A program made the translations under genes and the position numbers. Shown here piece after piece: positions 1-11,500 of a stretch of 64,000 nucleotides of DNA. This DNA is from Oscillospiraceae bacterium (GTDB taxonomy: Bacteria; Bacillota_A; Clostridia; Oscillospirales; Oscillospiraceae), in the NCBI GenBank assembly GCA_017459865.1, contig JAFUCD010000004.1, positions 62,001-126,000 of the forward strand, given 5' to 3'. How positions within the stretch are numbered: position 1 is the first letter of the stretch; each line of letters starts with the position of its first letter. The notes beneath the pieces were generated by a model. The model was not told the origin of the DNA. It was given only the letters and a program-made list of their open reading frames with translations, and did not search any database.

Positions 1-316
1 CCTGCGCCAGACGCACGAGCGCGTCATACACCGAGGCGTCGCCGTGCGGGTGGTATTTGCCGAGCACGTCGCCGACGGCGGTGGCGCATTTTTTGTAGGG
101 GTTGGAGTGCGTCAGACCGCTTTCATACATGCTGTAGAGGATGCGGCGATGCACGGGCTTGAGCCCGTCGCGGACGTCCGGCAGGGCACGCCCGACGATG
201 ACGGACATGGCATAGTCGATATAGCTCGTCTGCATCTCGCGCACGAGCTCGGATTCGGTGATCTTCTGGTCGGGGAACGCGATATCCTCCGGCTTATAGC
301 TTCTGTTGTGTGCCAT
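1..316 (-). CDS. gyrA: DNA gyrase subunit A, N-terminal part (runs off the window)
   Basis: Codes for the first 105 residues of the breakage-reunion subunit of DNA gyrase, which introduces negative supercoils together with GyrB. The N-terminus [12 protein letters not shown] and the segment [20 protein letters not shown] are characteristic. The quinolone-resistance region reads [17 protein letters not shown], so the residue equivalent to E. coli Ser83 is Ala; the Asp87 equivalent is kept. The start at 316 has a GGAGG ribosome site about 10 nt upstream. It lies 15 bp downstream of gyrB and is probably co-transcribed with it. The catalytic Tyr and C-terminal domain are outside the window. Confidence 0.97.
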   Translation of the reverse strand, partial: MAHNRSYKPEDIAFPDQKITESELVREMQTSYIDYAMSVIVGRALPDVRDGLKPVHRRILYSMYESGLTHSNPYKKCATAVGDVLGKYHPHGDASVYDALVRLAQ

Positions 317-331
317 CTGGTCTCGCCTCCC

Positions 332-2311
<1,980 letters not shown>

Positions 2312-2334
2312 TTACCAAATTCCAGCATTTAAAC

Positions 2335-2361
2335 GGCGGGCGCTGGCGCAACCCGCCCTAC
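2335..2361. repeat. Single REP-like hairpin, GGCGGG subtype
   Basis: GGCGGG and CCCGCC arms separated by 11 nt and followed by CTAC, which is GTAG on the other strand. This is half of the longer paired repeat at 13566-13636 and lies in the gyrB-remB gap. It shares the GTAG foot with the GCGCGATG repeats elsewhere in the window, but the stem differs. Confidence 0.6.
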
Positions 2362-2395
2362 GTCGTCAAACCAAAAGAATCTGACTTGGTATTGC

Positions 2396-2665
2396 TTACA
2401 AATTATCCAGTCCGCTCGTCCGGCTGCGGCGCTGCAGCGTCGCGGGGCTGAGCTGGGAGAGAATATAGCGCTGCCCGCTGCCGAGCGAGCAGATGACGAG
2501 CGACTTGGGAAGCTCGGCTCCGGCGGCGTTTTCCACCTGTCCCGCCTGCTCCACCATGGCGAGCGTATCGCGCGTGCGCTTCGACCATGTCGCCGTGTCC
2601 ATATCAAAAATGCCGATGATGCTGTTTTTGCGCACCAGCACATTGTTGCCCAAATGCAGATACAT
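2396..2665 (-). CDS. remB: Extracellular matrix regulator RemB (DUF370)
   Basis: Small DUF370 protein of 89 residues, the family that includes Bacillus subtilis RemB/YaaB. It begins MYLHLGNNVLV, has the conserved IIGIFDMDTAT segment, and contains PKSLVICSLGSGQRYILS. Its place between recF and gyrB is the conserved position for this family in the dnaA cluster. In Bacillus RemA and RemB affect matrix gene expression; the role here is inferred only from family and context. The gap to recF is 9 bp, so it is probably in the same transcript. Confidence 0.88.
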   Translation of the reverse strand: MYLHLGNNVLVRKNSIIGIFDMDTATWSKRTRDTLAMVEQAGQVENAAGAELPKSLVICSLGSGQRYILSQLSPATLQRRSRTSGLDNL

Positions 2666-2674
2666 ATCGATCCC

Positions 2675-3775
2675 TCACCGGATAACGCCGTTTTCCACGA
2701 AGAAGACCTTCCCGCCTGTGCGGGCGGTGATCTCCGCGTCCTCGCAGCAGGTAATAAGCGTCTGCCCGCCGCCGATGCGGTTTAAGACGAACGCCTGACG
2801 ACGGCTGTCAAGCTCGGAGAGCACGTCGTCAAGCATCAGCACCGGGTATTCGTCGAATTCCTCGCGGAAGATCTCGCGCTCCGCCAGCTTTAATGAAAGC
2901 GCTGCGGTTCTCGTCTGTCCCTGCGAAGCAAAGGCGCGGGCGCTCTGCCCGTTGACGGAGATGACGAGATCGTCCTTGTGCGCGCCCGTGAGACATTGGC
3001 CGCTCTCGAGCTCAGCGCGGCGATGGCGCTCCTGATGCTCGCAGATCTCATAATAGATATCCTTTTCCGCGGCGAGCGGATCCGTGACCGTGCTGACAGT
3101 CTGATACGCGAGCGCGAGCGCATCCCGCCCGCCGGAAAAGTCGGCGTGGATCGGCTTTGCAGCGCGCTCGAGCCGTCTGGCGTAGGCCGCGCGATAGCGG
3201 ATGATGCGCGCCGATACGCGGCACATCTGGTTGGAGAAATCATCGAGCGTGTCGAGCAGCGAGGGCTTTTCGTGCCAGTCCTTCAGGATGGCGGTCTTCT
3301 GCTCCTGCAGGCGGTGATACTCGCTCAAAAGCGCGCCATAGCCCGGGCGCAGCTGCACGATGGCCTGATCCATCAGCTTCCGGCGCTCGGCGGCGCCGCT
3401 GCGGATGATATCGAGATCGCTCGGGCAAAACAGCACCGCGGCGAATTCGCCCTGCAGCTCCGTGCCCGTCTTTTTCACGCCGTTTTGTAAAATCTGCTTG
3501 CGCTGCCCCTGCCGCAGAGCGATCTTCACGGTCTGCTCCCGCCCGTGGGCGGTGACGTCCGCGAGGATCTCCGCGCCGGAATAGTCAAAGCCGATCAGCT
3601 CGCGGTCAAAGCGCGTGCGGAAGCTGCGTCCGCCCGTGAGCAGATACACGGCCTCGAGCAGATTCGTCTTCCCCTGCGCGTTTTCGCCGGAAATAACGTT
3701 GATGCCGGGCGCGAACTCCGCCGACGCGAACTCGTAGTTCCGAAAGCCGTTCAAGGCGATGCGGCGGATCTCCAT
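2675..3775 (-). CDS. recF: DNA replication and repair protein RecF
   Basis: SMC-like ATPase of 366 residues that helps load RecA at single-strand gaps. The start chosen is MEIRRIALNGFRNYE, because homologues begin there and the ATG overlaps the stop of the S4-domain gene. A longer open frame upstream would run into that gene. Walker A is GENAQGKTNLLEAV near residue 36. The ABC-type signature region is around ASQGQTRTAALSLKLAE, followed by the Walker B/D-loop PVLMLDDVLSELDSRR. It sits in the standard dnaN-S4-recF-remB-gyrB block. Confidence 0.96.
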   Translation of the reverse strand: MEIRRIALNGFRNYEFASAEFAPGINVISGENAQGKTNLLEAVYLLTGGRSFRTRFDRELIGFDYSGAEILADVTAHGREQTVKIALRQGQRKQILQNGVKKTGTELQGEFAAVLFCPSDLDIIRSGAAERRKLMDQAIVQLRPGYGALLSEYHRLQEQKTAILKDWHEKPSLLDTLDDFSNQMCRVSARIIRYRAAYARRLERAAKPIHADFSGGRDALALAYQTVSTVTDPLAAEKDIYYEICEHQERHRRAELESGQCLTGAHKDDLVISVNGQSARAFASQGQTRTAALSLKLAEREIFREEFDEYPVLMLDDVLSELDSRRQAFVLNRIGGGQTLITCCEDAEITARTGGKVFFVENGVIR

Positions 3776-3987
3776 CAGCCCTGCTCCACCAGCAGCGTCG
3801 TGTCGGCGAACGTGACGGTGTCGCCCGCGCGCAGCTTCTTGCCGCGCATGGTGCACACCTCGCCGTTCACCTGCACGAGTCCGTCCGCGATGACGAGCTT
3901 TGCCTCGCCGCCGGTCCCGACCATGGCGGCAAACTTCAAAAAGGCGTCGAGCTTGATATATTCGGTTTGGATCTGAATGGTTTCCAT
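3775..3987 (-). CDS. rlbA: S4-domain RNA-binding protein (YaaA/RlbA family)
   Basis: Seventy-residue protein that is almost entirely one S4 RNA-binding fold: IKLDAFLKFAAMVGTGGEAK, then LVQVNGEVCTMRGKKL and a final GDTVTF strand. This family is found between dnaN and recF in most Bacillota and is linked to ribosome assembly in Bacillus; that role is known from the family only. Its stop codon overlaps the recF start, indicating translational coupling. It begins 10 bp after dnaN. Confidence 0.93.
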   Translation of the reverse strand: METIQIQTEYIKLDAFLKFAAMVGTGGEAKLVIADGLVQVNGEVCTMRGKKLRAGDTVTFADTTLLVEQG

Positions 3988-3997
3988 TGAAACATCC

Positions 3998-5104
3998 TTA
4001 CTGTCCCGCGCGGAGTCTGACCGGCAGGATCATATAGGTGAAGCTGTCGCCGCCGTCAGCCGCCCGAACGATGCAGGGGCTTGAGCCGGTATTCAGGCAG
4101 ACGTTGAGCTCGTCCGCCGGAGCGGCCTTCAGCGCGTCGGCGAGATAGCGGTCGTTGAAGCCGATCTCGAGCCCATTGCCGTCGCCTTCGCAAACACACA
4201 TGTCCTCCGCTCTGCCGACCGGCGTGGCGCACAGAAAATCGATGGCGCCGCTGTTGAAGGTCAGCCGCAGCGGCGTGCGCACCTTGTCATCCACGATCAG
4301 GGACACGCGGTCGACGACCTGAAGGAGCTCGGCGCGGTCGACCTTGACCGTCACGCGGAACTGCTCCGGGATCGCCTTTTTATAATTGAGGAAGTCGCCC
4401 TCCAGCAGACGCGAGAGGACCACGGTCTCGCCGATCTGGAAGGAGATGTATTTGCCGCCGACGTTCATCTCGACCTTGTCCTCGCCGTCAGCGCAGAAGC
4501 GCTCCAGATCGCTCAGCGCAGTGCCGGGCACGATGAAGCGGCAGTCATCGCCATAGCCCTCGACCTTCTCGCGGCGCAGCGCCAGACGATAGCCGTCCAC
4601 GGCGACGATGTTCAAAACGCTGTTCTCCAGCTCGAAGAGCGCGCCGGTATAGACCGGGCGGGACTCGTTCGTGCTGATGGCAAAGGCGCACTCGTTGATC
4701 ATCTTCTTCAGGATCCCCTGCGGCAAGGAAACGCCGCTCTCGCGGTCGAAGACCGGCAGCTCCGGGTAATCCTCGGCGTTCATGCCGATCACATCAAAAT
4801 GCGCGCGTCCGCAGCGAACGTTCGCCGTGTCTCCCTGAACAGAGACCGTGACGACGCCGTCCGGCATGCGGCGCAGCATCTCACAGAAGAGTCTGGCGTT
4901 GATAACGATCGCGCCGGGCTCCTGCACATCCGCCTCGATGGTCGTATAGATCGCGCGCTTGAGGTCATATCCCGTCACGCGGACGTTCTGTCCCGCCTGG
5001 ATCAAAAGTCCCTCGAGCGCGGTCACAGGGCTTTTTCCGGCCGCGGCTCTCGCGGCGGAGACGGCAGCCGCCTGCAGGGATGCTTTTTCACAAGAAAATT
5101 TCAT
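3998..5104 (-). CDS. dnaN: DNA polymerase III beta subunit (sliding clamp)
   Basis: The 368-residue processivity clamp, with the three repeated clamp folds expected from its length. Recognisable segments include the N-terminal MKFSCEKASLQAAAVSAARA, the middle-domain FAISTNESRPVYTGALFE, and the C-terminal YMILPVRL, which forms the edge of the client-binding pocket. It is the first gene after dnaA, across a 240-bp AT-rich gap, and leads into the S4-recF-remB-gyrB-gyrA series. The start has a GGGAGGA ribosome site. Confidence 0.97.
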   Translation of the reverse strand: MKFSCEKASLQAAAVSAARAAAGKSPVTALEGLLIQAGQNVRVTGYDLKRAIYTTIEADVQEPGAIVINARLFCEMLRRMPDGVVTVSVQGDTANVRCGRAHFDVIGMNAEDYPELPVFDRESGVSLPQGILKKMINECAFAISTNESRPVYTGALFELENSVLNIVAVDGYRLALRREKVEGYGDDCRFIVPGTALSDLERFCADGEDKVEMNVGGKYISFQIGETVVLSRLLEGDFLNYKKAIPEQFRVTVKVDRAELLQVVDRVSLIVDDKVRTPLRLTFNSGAIDFLCATPVGRAEDMCVCEGDGNGLEIGFNDRYLADALKAAPADELNVCLNTGSSPCIVRAADGGDSFTYMILPVRLRAGQ

Positions 5105-5343
5105 GGTTGCGTCCTCCCGAAAAAATTGAACCTTTTCTCTCTGAAGAAAGAAATAATTTTAAATTCACAGTATCAGTAGTGATGATAAAATTGTGGAAAA
5201 GTGGAAAAATCCTTTGAAACAGCAAAGAAATCGACGTTTGAAAAAATGTGGAACGTTTTTCTGATTTTAAACAGCCTGATTTTGTCATAAAATGACCGAC
5301 AGGATTTCAACAGTTGAAAATGAGAAAAATGTGGAAAACGGGA
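5105..5343. other. Candidate replication origin (oriC) in the dnaA-dnaN gap
   Basis: AT-rich non-coding stretch between dnaN and dnaA. On the minus strand it has TTTTCCACA at 5338-5330 and again at 5200-5192, with TTTTCCACT directly beside the second copy and a weaker CGTTCCACA at 5255-5247. These are one or two changes from the DnaA-box consensus TTATCCACA. Poly-A/T blocks between the boxes would suit an unwinding element. Perfect consensus boxes are absent here, and I saw none in the gap upstream of dnaA. Confidence 0.55.
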
Positions 5344-6657
5344 TCAGTTTTTGGAGTTGATGTTGCTCATGATATCCTGTACCGTGCCGGGCATCTTGGG
5401 GTCGGTTTTCAGAAGATCCTCGATCTTGCGGATGGAGCTCAGCACGGTGGCGTGATTGCGCCCGCCGCACTCCGCGCCGATGGCGTTGAGTGAAAGATTC
5501 GTGAGATTGCGCATGAGATACATGGCGACCTGTCTTGCCGTGGCGATATTTTTGCTCTGCTTCTTTCCGCGGATCGCTTCACCCGCGAGACCGTAATAGC
5601 GGGCGGTCTCCTCGATGATGACGGCTGGCGTCGGGATATAGACGCCGGTGCGGATGACGTCCTGGATCGCGCGCTTGACGGTATCGACCGTGATGGTGGA
5701 GTCCATCAGATCATGATAGGCGGTCAGACGCTTGACGACGCCCTCCAGCTGGCGGACGTTGGACGTGATGTTCTCGGCGATGTAGCTCACGACCTCGTCG
5801 GAGAGGATCATGCCGAACTGCGCCGCCTTGTTGCGGATGATGGCCATGCGCGTTTCCAGATCCGGGGGCTGGACGTCCGCCAGCACGCCGCCCTCAAAGC
5901 GCGTGAGCAGACGCTCGTCGAGCTTGTTCATCTCCATCGGCGGGCGATCGGACGTGATAACGATCTGCTTTCCGGCCTCATACAGGGTGTTGAATGTGTG
6001 GAAAAATTCCTCCTGTGTTTGCTCCTTGCCGGCAATGAACTGCACGTCGTCCATCAAAAAGAGATCGGCATAGCGATATTTCTGCCGGAACGGCTCCATG
6101 GCGCCGATCTGGATGGAGCGGATCAGCTCGTTCGTGAAATCCTCGGACTTGACATAGACGATCACGGCGTTGGGATCGTTTTCGCGGATATACTGCCCGA
6201 TGGCGAGCAGCAGATGCGTCTTGCCGAGACCGGAGTTGCCGTAGATGAACAGCGGATTATAGACCTTGCCGGGATTGTGCGCCGCGCCGATGGCGGCAGC
6301 GTGGGCAAATTTATTGGAGGGACCGACGACGAAGCGGTCGAACGTATAGACCGCCATCTCCGGGATTTCATCAGAGGTGGGCTTTTTTTCCTGATATTCG
6401 ACGAGCTCGTCGTTTCCGGCGAGAATCTTCAGCTCGATCGGCGCCGAGAACAGCTCATACAGCGCGCCGCAGATCAGCTCCTCAAAGCGCGTGTGGATGA
6501 TATCGCGCTTGAAATCGCTGGTCGTATGCACGACGAGCACGTTGTCGGAGATCTCGATCGGCGTGCAGTCGGAAAACCAGGTCTTGACGGCGGTCTGCGT
6601 CAGCTCGCCGGAGATGAGCTCCATGACGCTCTGCCAGATCTCATTGAGAGAATTCAC
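5344..6657 (-). CDS. dnaA: Chromosomal replication initiator protein DnaA
   Basis: AAA+ initiator that binds DnaA boxes and opens the origin; 437 residues. I place the start at the GTG at 6657 (VNSLNEIWQSV) because a GAAAGGGGGC ribosome site lies just upstream; the frame stays open further but without typical DnaA sequence. Domain I is residues 1-90. Walker A is GNSGLGKTHLLLAIG and Walker B is LFLMDDVQFIAG. The C-terminal domain IV signature is NAIGAECGGRNHATVLSSI, which contacts the DnaA box. It ends in an unusual NINSKN tail. Confidence 0.97.
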   Translation of the reverse strand: MNSLNEIWQSVMELISGELTQTAVKTWFSDCTPIEISDNVLVVHTTSDFKRDIIHTRFEELICGALYELFSAPIELKILAGNDELVEYQEKKPTSDEIPEMAVYTFDRFVVGPSNKFAHAAAIGAAHNPGKVYNPLFIYGNSGLGKTHLLLAIGQYIRENDPNAVIVYVKSEDFTNELIRSIQIGAMEPFRQKYRYADLFLMDDVQFIAGKEQTQEEFFHTFNTLYEAGKQIVITSDRPPMEMNKLDERLLTRFEGGVLADVQPPDLETRMAIIRNKAAQFGMILSDEVVSYIAENITSNVRQLEGVVKRLTAYHDLMDSTITVDTVKRAIQDVIRTGVYIPTPAVIIEETARYYGLAGEAIRGKKQSKNIATARQVAMYLMRNLTNLSLNAIGAECGGRNHATVLSSIRKIEDLLKTDPKMPGTVQDIMSNINSKN

Positions 6658-6703
6658 AGACGGTCGCCCCCTTTCAGAAAAATAGCGATAGTATGACTGA
6701 ATA

Positions 6704-6732
6704 ATTATAGCAGATTCCCTGTTGAAAAGCAA
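6704..6732 (-). promoter_or_regulatory. Promoter of dnaA
   Basis: On the minus strand, TTGCTT (6732-6727) and TATAAT (6709-6704) are separated by 17 nt, a good match to a vegetative sigma-A promoter. It lies about 47 bp upstream of the dnaA GTG start. Confidence 0.65.
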
Positions 6733-6846
6733 TACTAAATATTAAATATGTATAGCGTCAGCGTGCGGGATAAAAAAAGAGATGCCTTTTTCAGTAAAAT
6801 ATGCTATATTGCTTTTATACAGCAAAGAAAAGAAGGTCTCAGAGCC

Positions 6847-7515
6847 ATGCAAACACCAAAGCTGATCGTGATGCTCACCTATAATGACAGGACGGTGGAG
6901 AACGCGCCCGAGATTTTTGAAGCCTGCAAAGCCTCCAAAGCCGAGCTCTGGGGCTTCAAGGAGGAGGGGCTCGCGCCGGAGAAGATGCAGGCGCTGTTCC
7001 GGCGGATGCAGGACTGCGGAAAGCAGACGGCGCTGGAGGTCGTGGCCTATTCGGAAGCGGAATGCATGCGCGGCGCGGCGCTTGCGGCGGCGTGCGGCTG
7101 CGACATTCTGATGGGGACGATCTATTCCGATGCGATCCGCGATTTCTGCCGCGAGAATGATCTGAAGTACATGCCGTTCGTCGGCGAGGTGACGGAGCGG
7201 CCCTCGATCCTGAACGGAACGGCGGAGGGCATGATCGCCGAGGCGAAGCGTTATCTGGAGCGCGGCGTCTATGGGATCGACCTGCTGGGGTATCGCTACA
7301 CGGGCGACGCGGCGGCGCTCAACCGCGCGGTCGTCGCGGGTGTGGACGCGCCGGTGGTGATCGCCGGGAGCGTGAACAGCGTGGAGCGGCTGCGCGAGGT
7401 AAAGCAGACCGGCGCGTGGGGCTTTACGATCGGCAGCGCGTTCTTCGACGGCTGCTTCGGAGACGATATCCGCAGCGCGATCGATTTTGTATGTGACTAT
7501 ATGGAACAGGCGTAA
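6847..7515 (+). CDS. TIM-barrel protein with phosphate-binding signature
   Basis: The product is 222 residues long and starts at MQTPKLIVMLTYND after an AGAAGG ribosome site. Its pattern of alternating strands and helices suggests a (beta/alpha)8 barrel. The late segments VVIAGSVNSVERLREV and GFTIGSAFFDG look like the seventh- and eighth-strand phosphate-binding loops of HisA, NanE and ThiE-type enzymes. I do not recognise a specific reaction. It is divergently transcribed from dnaA and ends at a terminator shared with the convergent vanW-like gene, so it is probably a single-gene unit. A metabolic isomerase or aldolase-like role is only a guess. Confidence 0.65.
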   Translation: MQTPKLIVMLTYNDRTVENAPEIFEACKASKAELWGFKEEGLAPEKMQALFRRMQDCGKQTALEVVAYSEAECMRGAALAAACGCDILMGTIYSDAIRDFCRENDLKYMPFVGEVTERPSILNGTAEGMIAEAKRYLERGVYGIDLLGYRYTGDAAALNRAVVAGVDAPVVIAGSVNSVERLREVKQTGAWGFTIGSAFFDGCFGDDIRSAIDFVCDYMEQA

Positions 7516-7517
7516 AA

Positions 7518-7560
7518 AAACCAGTCTCACCGTGTGAATGCGGTCTGAGACTGGTTTCTT
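7518..7560. terminator. Bidirectional terminator between TIM-barrel gene and VanW gene
   Basis: Arms AAACCAGTCTCA (7518-7529) and TGAGACTGGTTT (7546-7557) are perfectly complementary. T-rich flanks in both directions serve the two convergent genes. Confidence 0.85.
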
Positions 7561-8403
7561 TTATTTCTCCGCGGGTCGAATCTGATCCGGCGGGATGAGA
7601 TCATAGTCGAACATGACCTCGGAATGGTTATCGAGCACAAGCTCCCGGTCGATGAACGCGCCGGTCTCGGCGTCGAGCCGCTCGCAATAGATCCTGGAGA
7701 CGCGGTAATACTTGTTCCCTTCCTTTTGGAAGTGGTGGTCCTCCTCCACGAGCGCATAGCGCCAGGGAAACGCGCGCTCGCTGCGCAGCTCGCCGTACAG
7801 GCGCTCGTTTTCACACCAGAGACAGAGCTGCACCGTCTGATCCGTATCGTTGCGGAAGCGATAGTCGATGTTGTTATAGCTCACGGAGGTGCCGGAGCTG
7901 AAGGGCACGCGCTTGCCGTGATCGGGCGCCAGCGCGTCGGAATGGCTGTGAAACTCCGTGACGGTCATGGGACTGTGCAGCACCAGCAGATGGATCGTGT
8001 TGCCGAGATTGCAAAGCCCGCCGCCGAGCCCCGGCTGCAGTTTGCCGCCGACGATCACGCGTCCGTCCAGATAGCCCTTGCGCTTGGTCGTCTTGCCGAC
8101 GACCCGCCAGAAGGAGAAAGTTTCGCCCGGGCGGATGAGCAGACCGTTGAGCTGCCGGCAGGCAAGATCAATGTTCACGGCCTTGTTTTCCTGCAGGACG
8201 GGATCGATGCCCCTGCCGCGCTTGATCAGACCGTTGTCATGGCTGGAGACCAGATTGGCGAGCTTTTCGGTCTGCTTTTGGGATGCAAAGCGCTCCTTGC
8301 TGCGCGCGTTCTGGATGTGACGCTTTAGGATCTCCTTCTGCAGAGAGATGGCATAGGTCGTGGGGCTGATCTCGCAGAAGAGCTTGTCTCTCTGAAAAAG
8401 CAT
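7561..8403 (-). CDS. VanW family protein
   Basis: A 280-residue VanW-type protein. The start is MLFQRDKLFCE at 8403, preceded by GGAGG at 7 nt; the longer frame lacks a ribosome site. The family core is clear: IRPGETFSFWRVVGKTTKRKGY followed by the glycine-rich GGKLQPGLGGGLCNLGNTI and a conserved HSHSDAL. VanW domains occur in vancomycin-resistance clusters and in many cell-envelope proteins, and their biochemical role is not settled. No vanHAX genes are nearby, so resistance should not be inferred. I see no signal peptide. Confidence 0.85.
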   Translation of the reverse strand: MLFQRDKLFCEISPTTYAISLQKEILKRHIQNARSKERFASQKQTEKLANLVSSHDNGLIKRGRGIDPVLQENKAVNIDLACRQLNGLLIRPGETFSFWRVVGKTTKRKGYLDGRVIVGGKLQPGLGGGLCNLGNTIHLLVLHSPMTVTEFHSHSDALAPDHGKRVPFSSGTSVSYNNIDYRFRNDTDQTVQLCLWCENERLYGELRSERAFPWRYALVEEDHHFQKEGNKYYRVSRIYCERLDAETGAFIDRELVLDNHSEVMFDYDLIPPDQIRPAEK

Positions 8404-8498
8404 ATCGTTTCCTCCGTCAAAAAGTAAAATCTTGCATAAAAGTATATCACAGATGCTGGAAACATTCAAGGTGCGCCGCTTGACGCAGACGCTTTTCG

Positions 8499-8527
8499 TT
8501 TGCTTTTTTGCCCTGTTGTGATATAAT
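8499..8527 (+). promoter_or_regulatory. Promoter of mfd
   Basis: TTTGCT (8499-8504) and a perfect TATAAT (8522-8527) are spaced 17 nt apart. The expected transcript start near 8534 almost coincides with the first in-frame ATG (8536), which supports using the later ATG at 8566 for mfd. Confidence 0.6.
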
Positions 8528-8565
8528 TAAATTTCATGATGGTTAAAAAAAGGCAGGTGAACGGA

Positions 8566-11500
8566 ATGCTGACTGCATTCGAGGCATCGGAGCTGTTCCA
8601 TGCGCCGGAGACGCCCGCGCTGCGGGCATTGATCGAGGGCGGACAGCTTCCGACGCTGTTTTCCGGTCTTCCGGCGGCGTCCCGGGCACATCTGGCGGCG
8701 GTCGTGTCACGCACGACGGAGCGCAGCGTGCTCGTGGTGTGTCCGGATGACGCGTCAGCGGAGATCTTTGCGCGCGACGCGGCCGCGCTTTTGGAGCGCG
8801 AGGTGCCGCTGCTGCCGGCGCGCGACTATACGTTCTATACGGCGGAGAGCGTTTCCCGCCAGACCGAGCAGAAGCGGCTGAGCGCGCTGCACGGGCTGCT
8901 CACCGGAGAGGCGCCCGTCGTGGTCGCGACGGTGGCGGGGCTGCTGCAGCGCGCGATCCCGCCAGAAAAGCTGCGGCAGGTCTCGTTCACGATCGAGGAC
9001 GGCGCGACGGTGCCGCCGGAGGACGTGGAGGACGCGCTGCTGCGCTGCGGCTATGTGCGCACGCAGCAGGTCGAGGGTCCGGGACAGTTTTCCCGCCGCG
9101 GCGGGATCCTGGATCTGTTCTCCCCCGCTGATCTCGCGCCGATCCGCATCGAGTTCTGGGGCGACGACATCGACTCGATGTCCCGCTTCGACATCGAGAG
9201 CCAGCGCCGCACGGACAGTCTTCCCCGCTGCAGCATCCTGCCCGCCGCAGAAACGCTCACAACGCTCTATCCCGGCGGTGCGGCTGCTCTGGGGGATAAA
9301 CTCACGGCGCTGAGTGAACGCGCCGCAAAGCGCAAAAACGCGCCCGTGGCGGCGGCTCTGGCCCAGACGCTGCGCGCCGACGGCGAAAAGCTCTCCGGCG
9401 GCGGACTGCTCCCGGCGGCGGACCGCTATATGGGCGTGATCTATTCCGAATTTTCCACCGCGCTGAGCTATCTCGCGCCGGACGCCGTCGTGCTGCTCGA
9501 CCAGCCGGGGCGCTGTGCCGACCGCGCGAAGGAATACTTGAAGCTCCTCGGCGAGGACGTGGCGCAGCTGATGGCGTCCGGCACGCTCGCCGCGCGCGCG
9601 GACCAGTTCTGTCAGCCGTGGAGCGACGCGGTCCGCCGCGTCGCGGACTACGCGCTGATGTATGCCGACAGCTTCACGCTGGGACGCTATCCCGTCGACC
9701 CGAAGGCCGTGTGCGGCATCGTGGTCAAGCAGCTGCCGAGCTACGGCGGCAGCGTGCAGACGGCGGCGGGCGACATCGCGCACTATCTCTCGATGGACTT
9801 TCGCGTGGTGGTGCTGGCGGGCGACAGGCGGCGCGCGGAGCTGCTGCAGAACGTGCTGCAGGAGCGCGGCGTGCATGCCCGCGCGCTGGAGCACCCGAAG
9901 ACGCTGCCCGCGCCGGGGCAATGCGTGATCACGGCGGGCAGTCTCTCGGCGGGACTGGAATATCCGCACGGGAAGCTCGCGATCCTGACCGATACGCAGA
10001 TCGCCGCCTCCGGCATGCGCCGCAGCCGCCGCAAGGCGAGAAGCGACCGCGAGAAGCTGCAGAGCTATACCGATCTCACCGTGGGCGATCTCGTGGTGCA
10101 CGAGATCCACGGCATCGGACGCTTTGCCGGCATCGTGCAGATGACGGTGGACGGCACGGTCAAGGACTATATCAAGATCTGCTTTGCCGGGACGGACAGT
10201 CTCTATGTCCCGGCGACGCAGCTCGACATGGTATCGAAATACATCGGCGCGGGCGAGGATCACCCCGTGAAGCTCTCAAAGATGGGCGGTGCGGACTGGT
10301 CGCGCACGAAAAGCCGCGCCAAGGCCAAGGCGAAGGATCTTGCGCGCGAGCTGACACAGCTCTATGCCGCGCGCGCCAGGACCGAGGGCCACGCCTTTCT
10401 GCCCGACACGCCGTGGCAGACGGAGTTTGAGGCCCGGTTCGGTTATCTCGAGACGGAGGATCAGCTCCGGTGCATCCGTGAGATCAAAAACGACATGGAG
10501 CGCCCGGTGCCGATGGACCGGCTGCTGTGCGGCGACGTGGGCTACGGCAAGACCGAAGTCGCGCTCAGGGCCGTGATGAAATGTGTGCTCGACGGCAAGC
10601 AGGCGGCGATCCTGGTCCCGACGACGGTGCTGGCGCAGCAGCACTTCAACACCGCGACGCAGCGCTTTTTCGGCTTCCCGGTGGAGATCCGGATGCTCTC
10701 GCGCTTCAGCACCCCGGCGCAGAGCCGCGCCGTGCTCGCCGAGATGGAAAGCGGCGCCTGCGACGTCGTGATCGGCACGCACAAGCTGCTGCAGAAGAAT
10801 GTGAAATTCAAAAATCTCGGTCTGCTCGTCGTGGACGAGGAGCAGCGCTTCGGCGTGGCGCACAAGGAGCACATCAAGGAGCTCCGGAAGGATGTCGACG
10901 TGCTGACGCTCTCGGCAACGCCGATCCCGCGCACGCTGAACATGGCGCTCTCGGGCATCCGCGACATGTCCACGCTCGAGGAGCCGCCGCACGACCGGAT
11001 GCCGGTGCAGACCTTTGTGATGGAGCACGACTGGAACGTGCTCGTGGACGCGATGCGGCGCGAGCTGCAGCGCGGCGGGCAGGTGTACTACCTGCACAAC
11101 CGCATCGACAACATCGAGCGCACGGCGGCGCGGCTGATGCAGATGATGGACGGCGTTTCGATCGGCGTGGCGCACGGCAGGATGTCGGAGGATGAGCTCT
11201 CCGCCGCGATGACCGATCTCGCCGAGGGAAAAACGCAGGTGCTCGTATGCACGACGATCATCGAGACCGGCATCGACATCCCGAACGTGAACACGCTGAT
11301 CATCGAGGACGCGGACAAGATGGGGCTTGCCCAGCTTCACCAGCTCCGAGGCCGCGTGGGCCGCTCCAACCGCCGCGCGAGCGCATATCTGACGTTCCGG
11401 CGTGGCAAAGTATTGAACGAGAACGCGGAAAAGCGGCTCGCCGCGATCCGGGAATTCGCCGAGTTCAACTCCGGCTTTCGCATCGCGATGCGCGATCTGG

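Noticed and set aside
7561..8403. Vancomycin resistance from the VanW-like gene
   Set aside because: VanW domains are common without vanHAX, and none of those genes are present.
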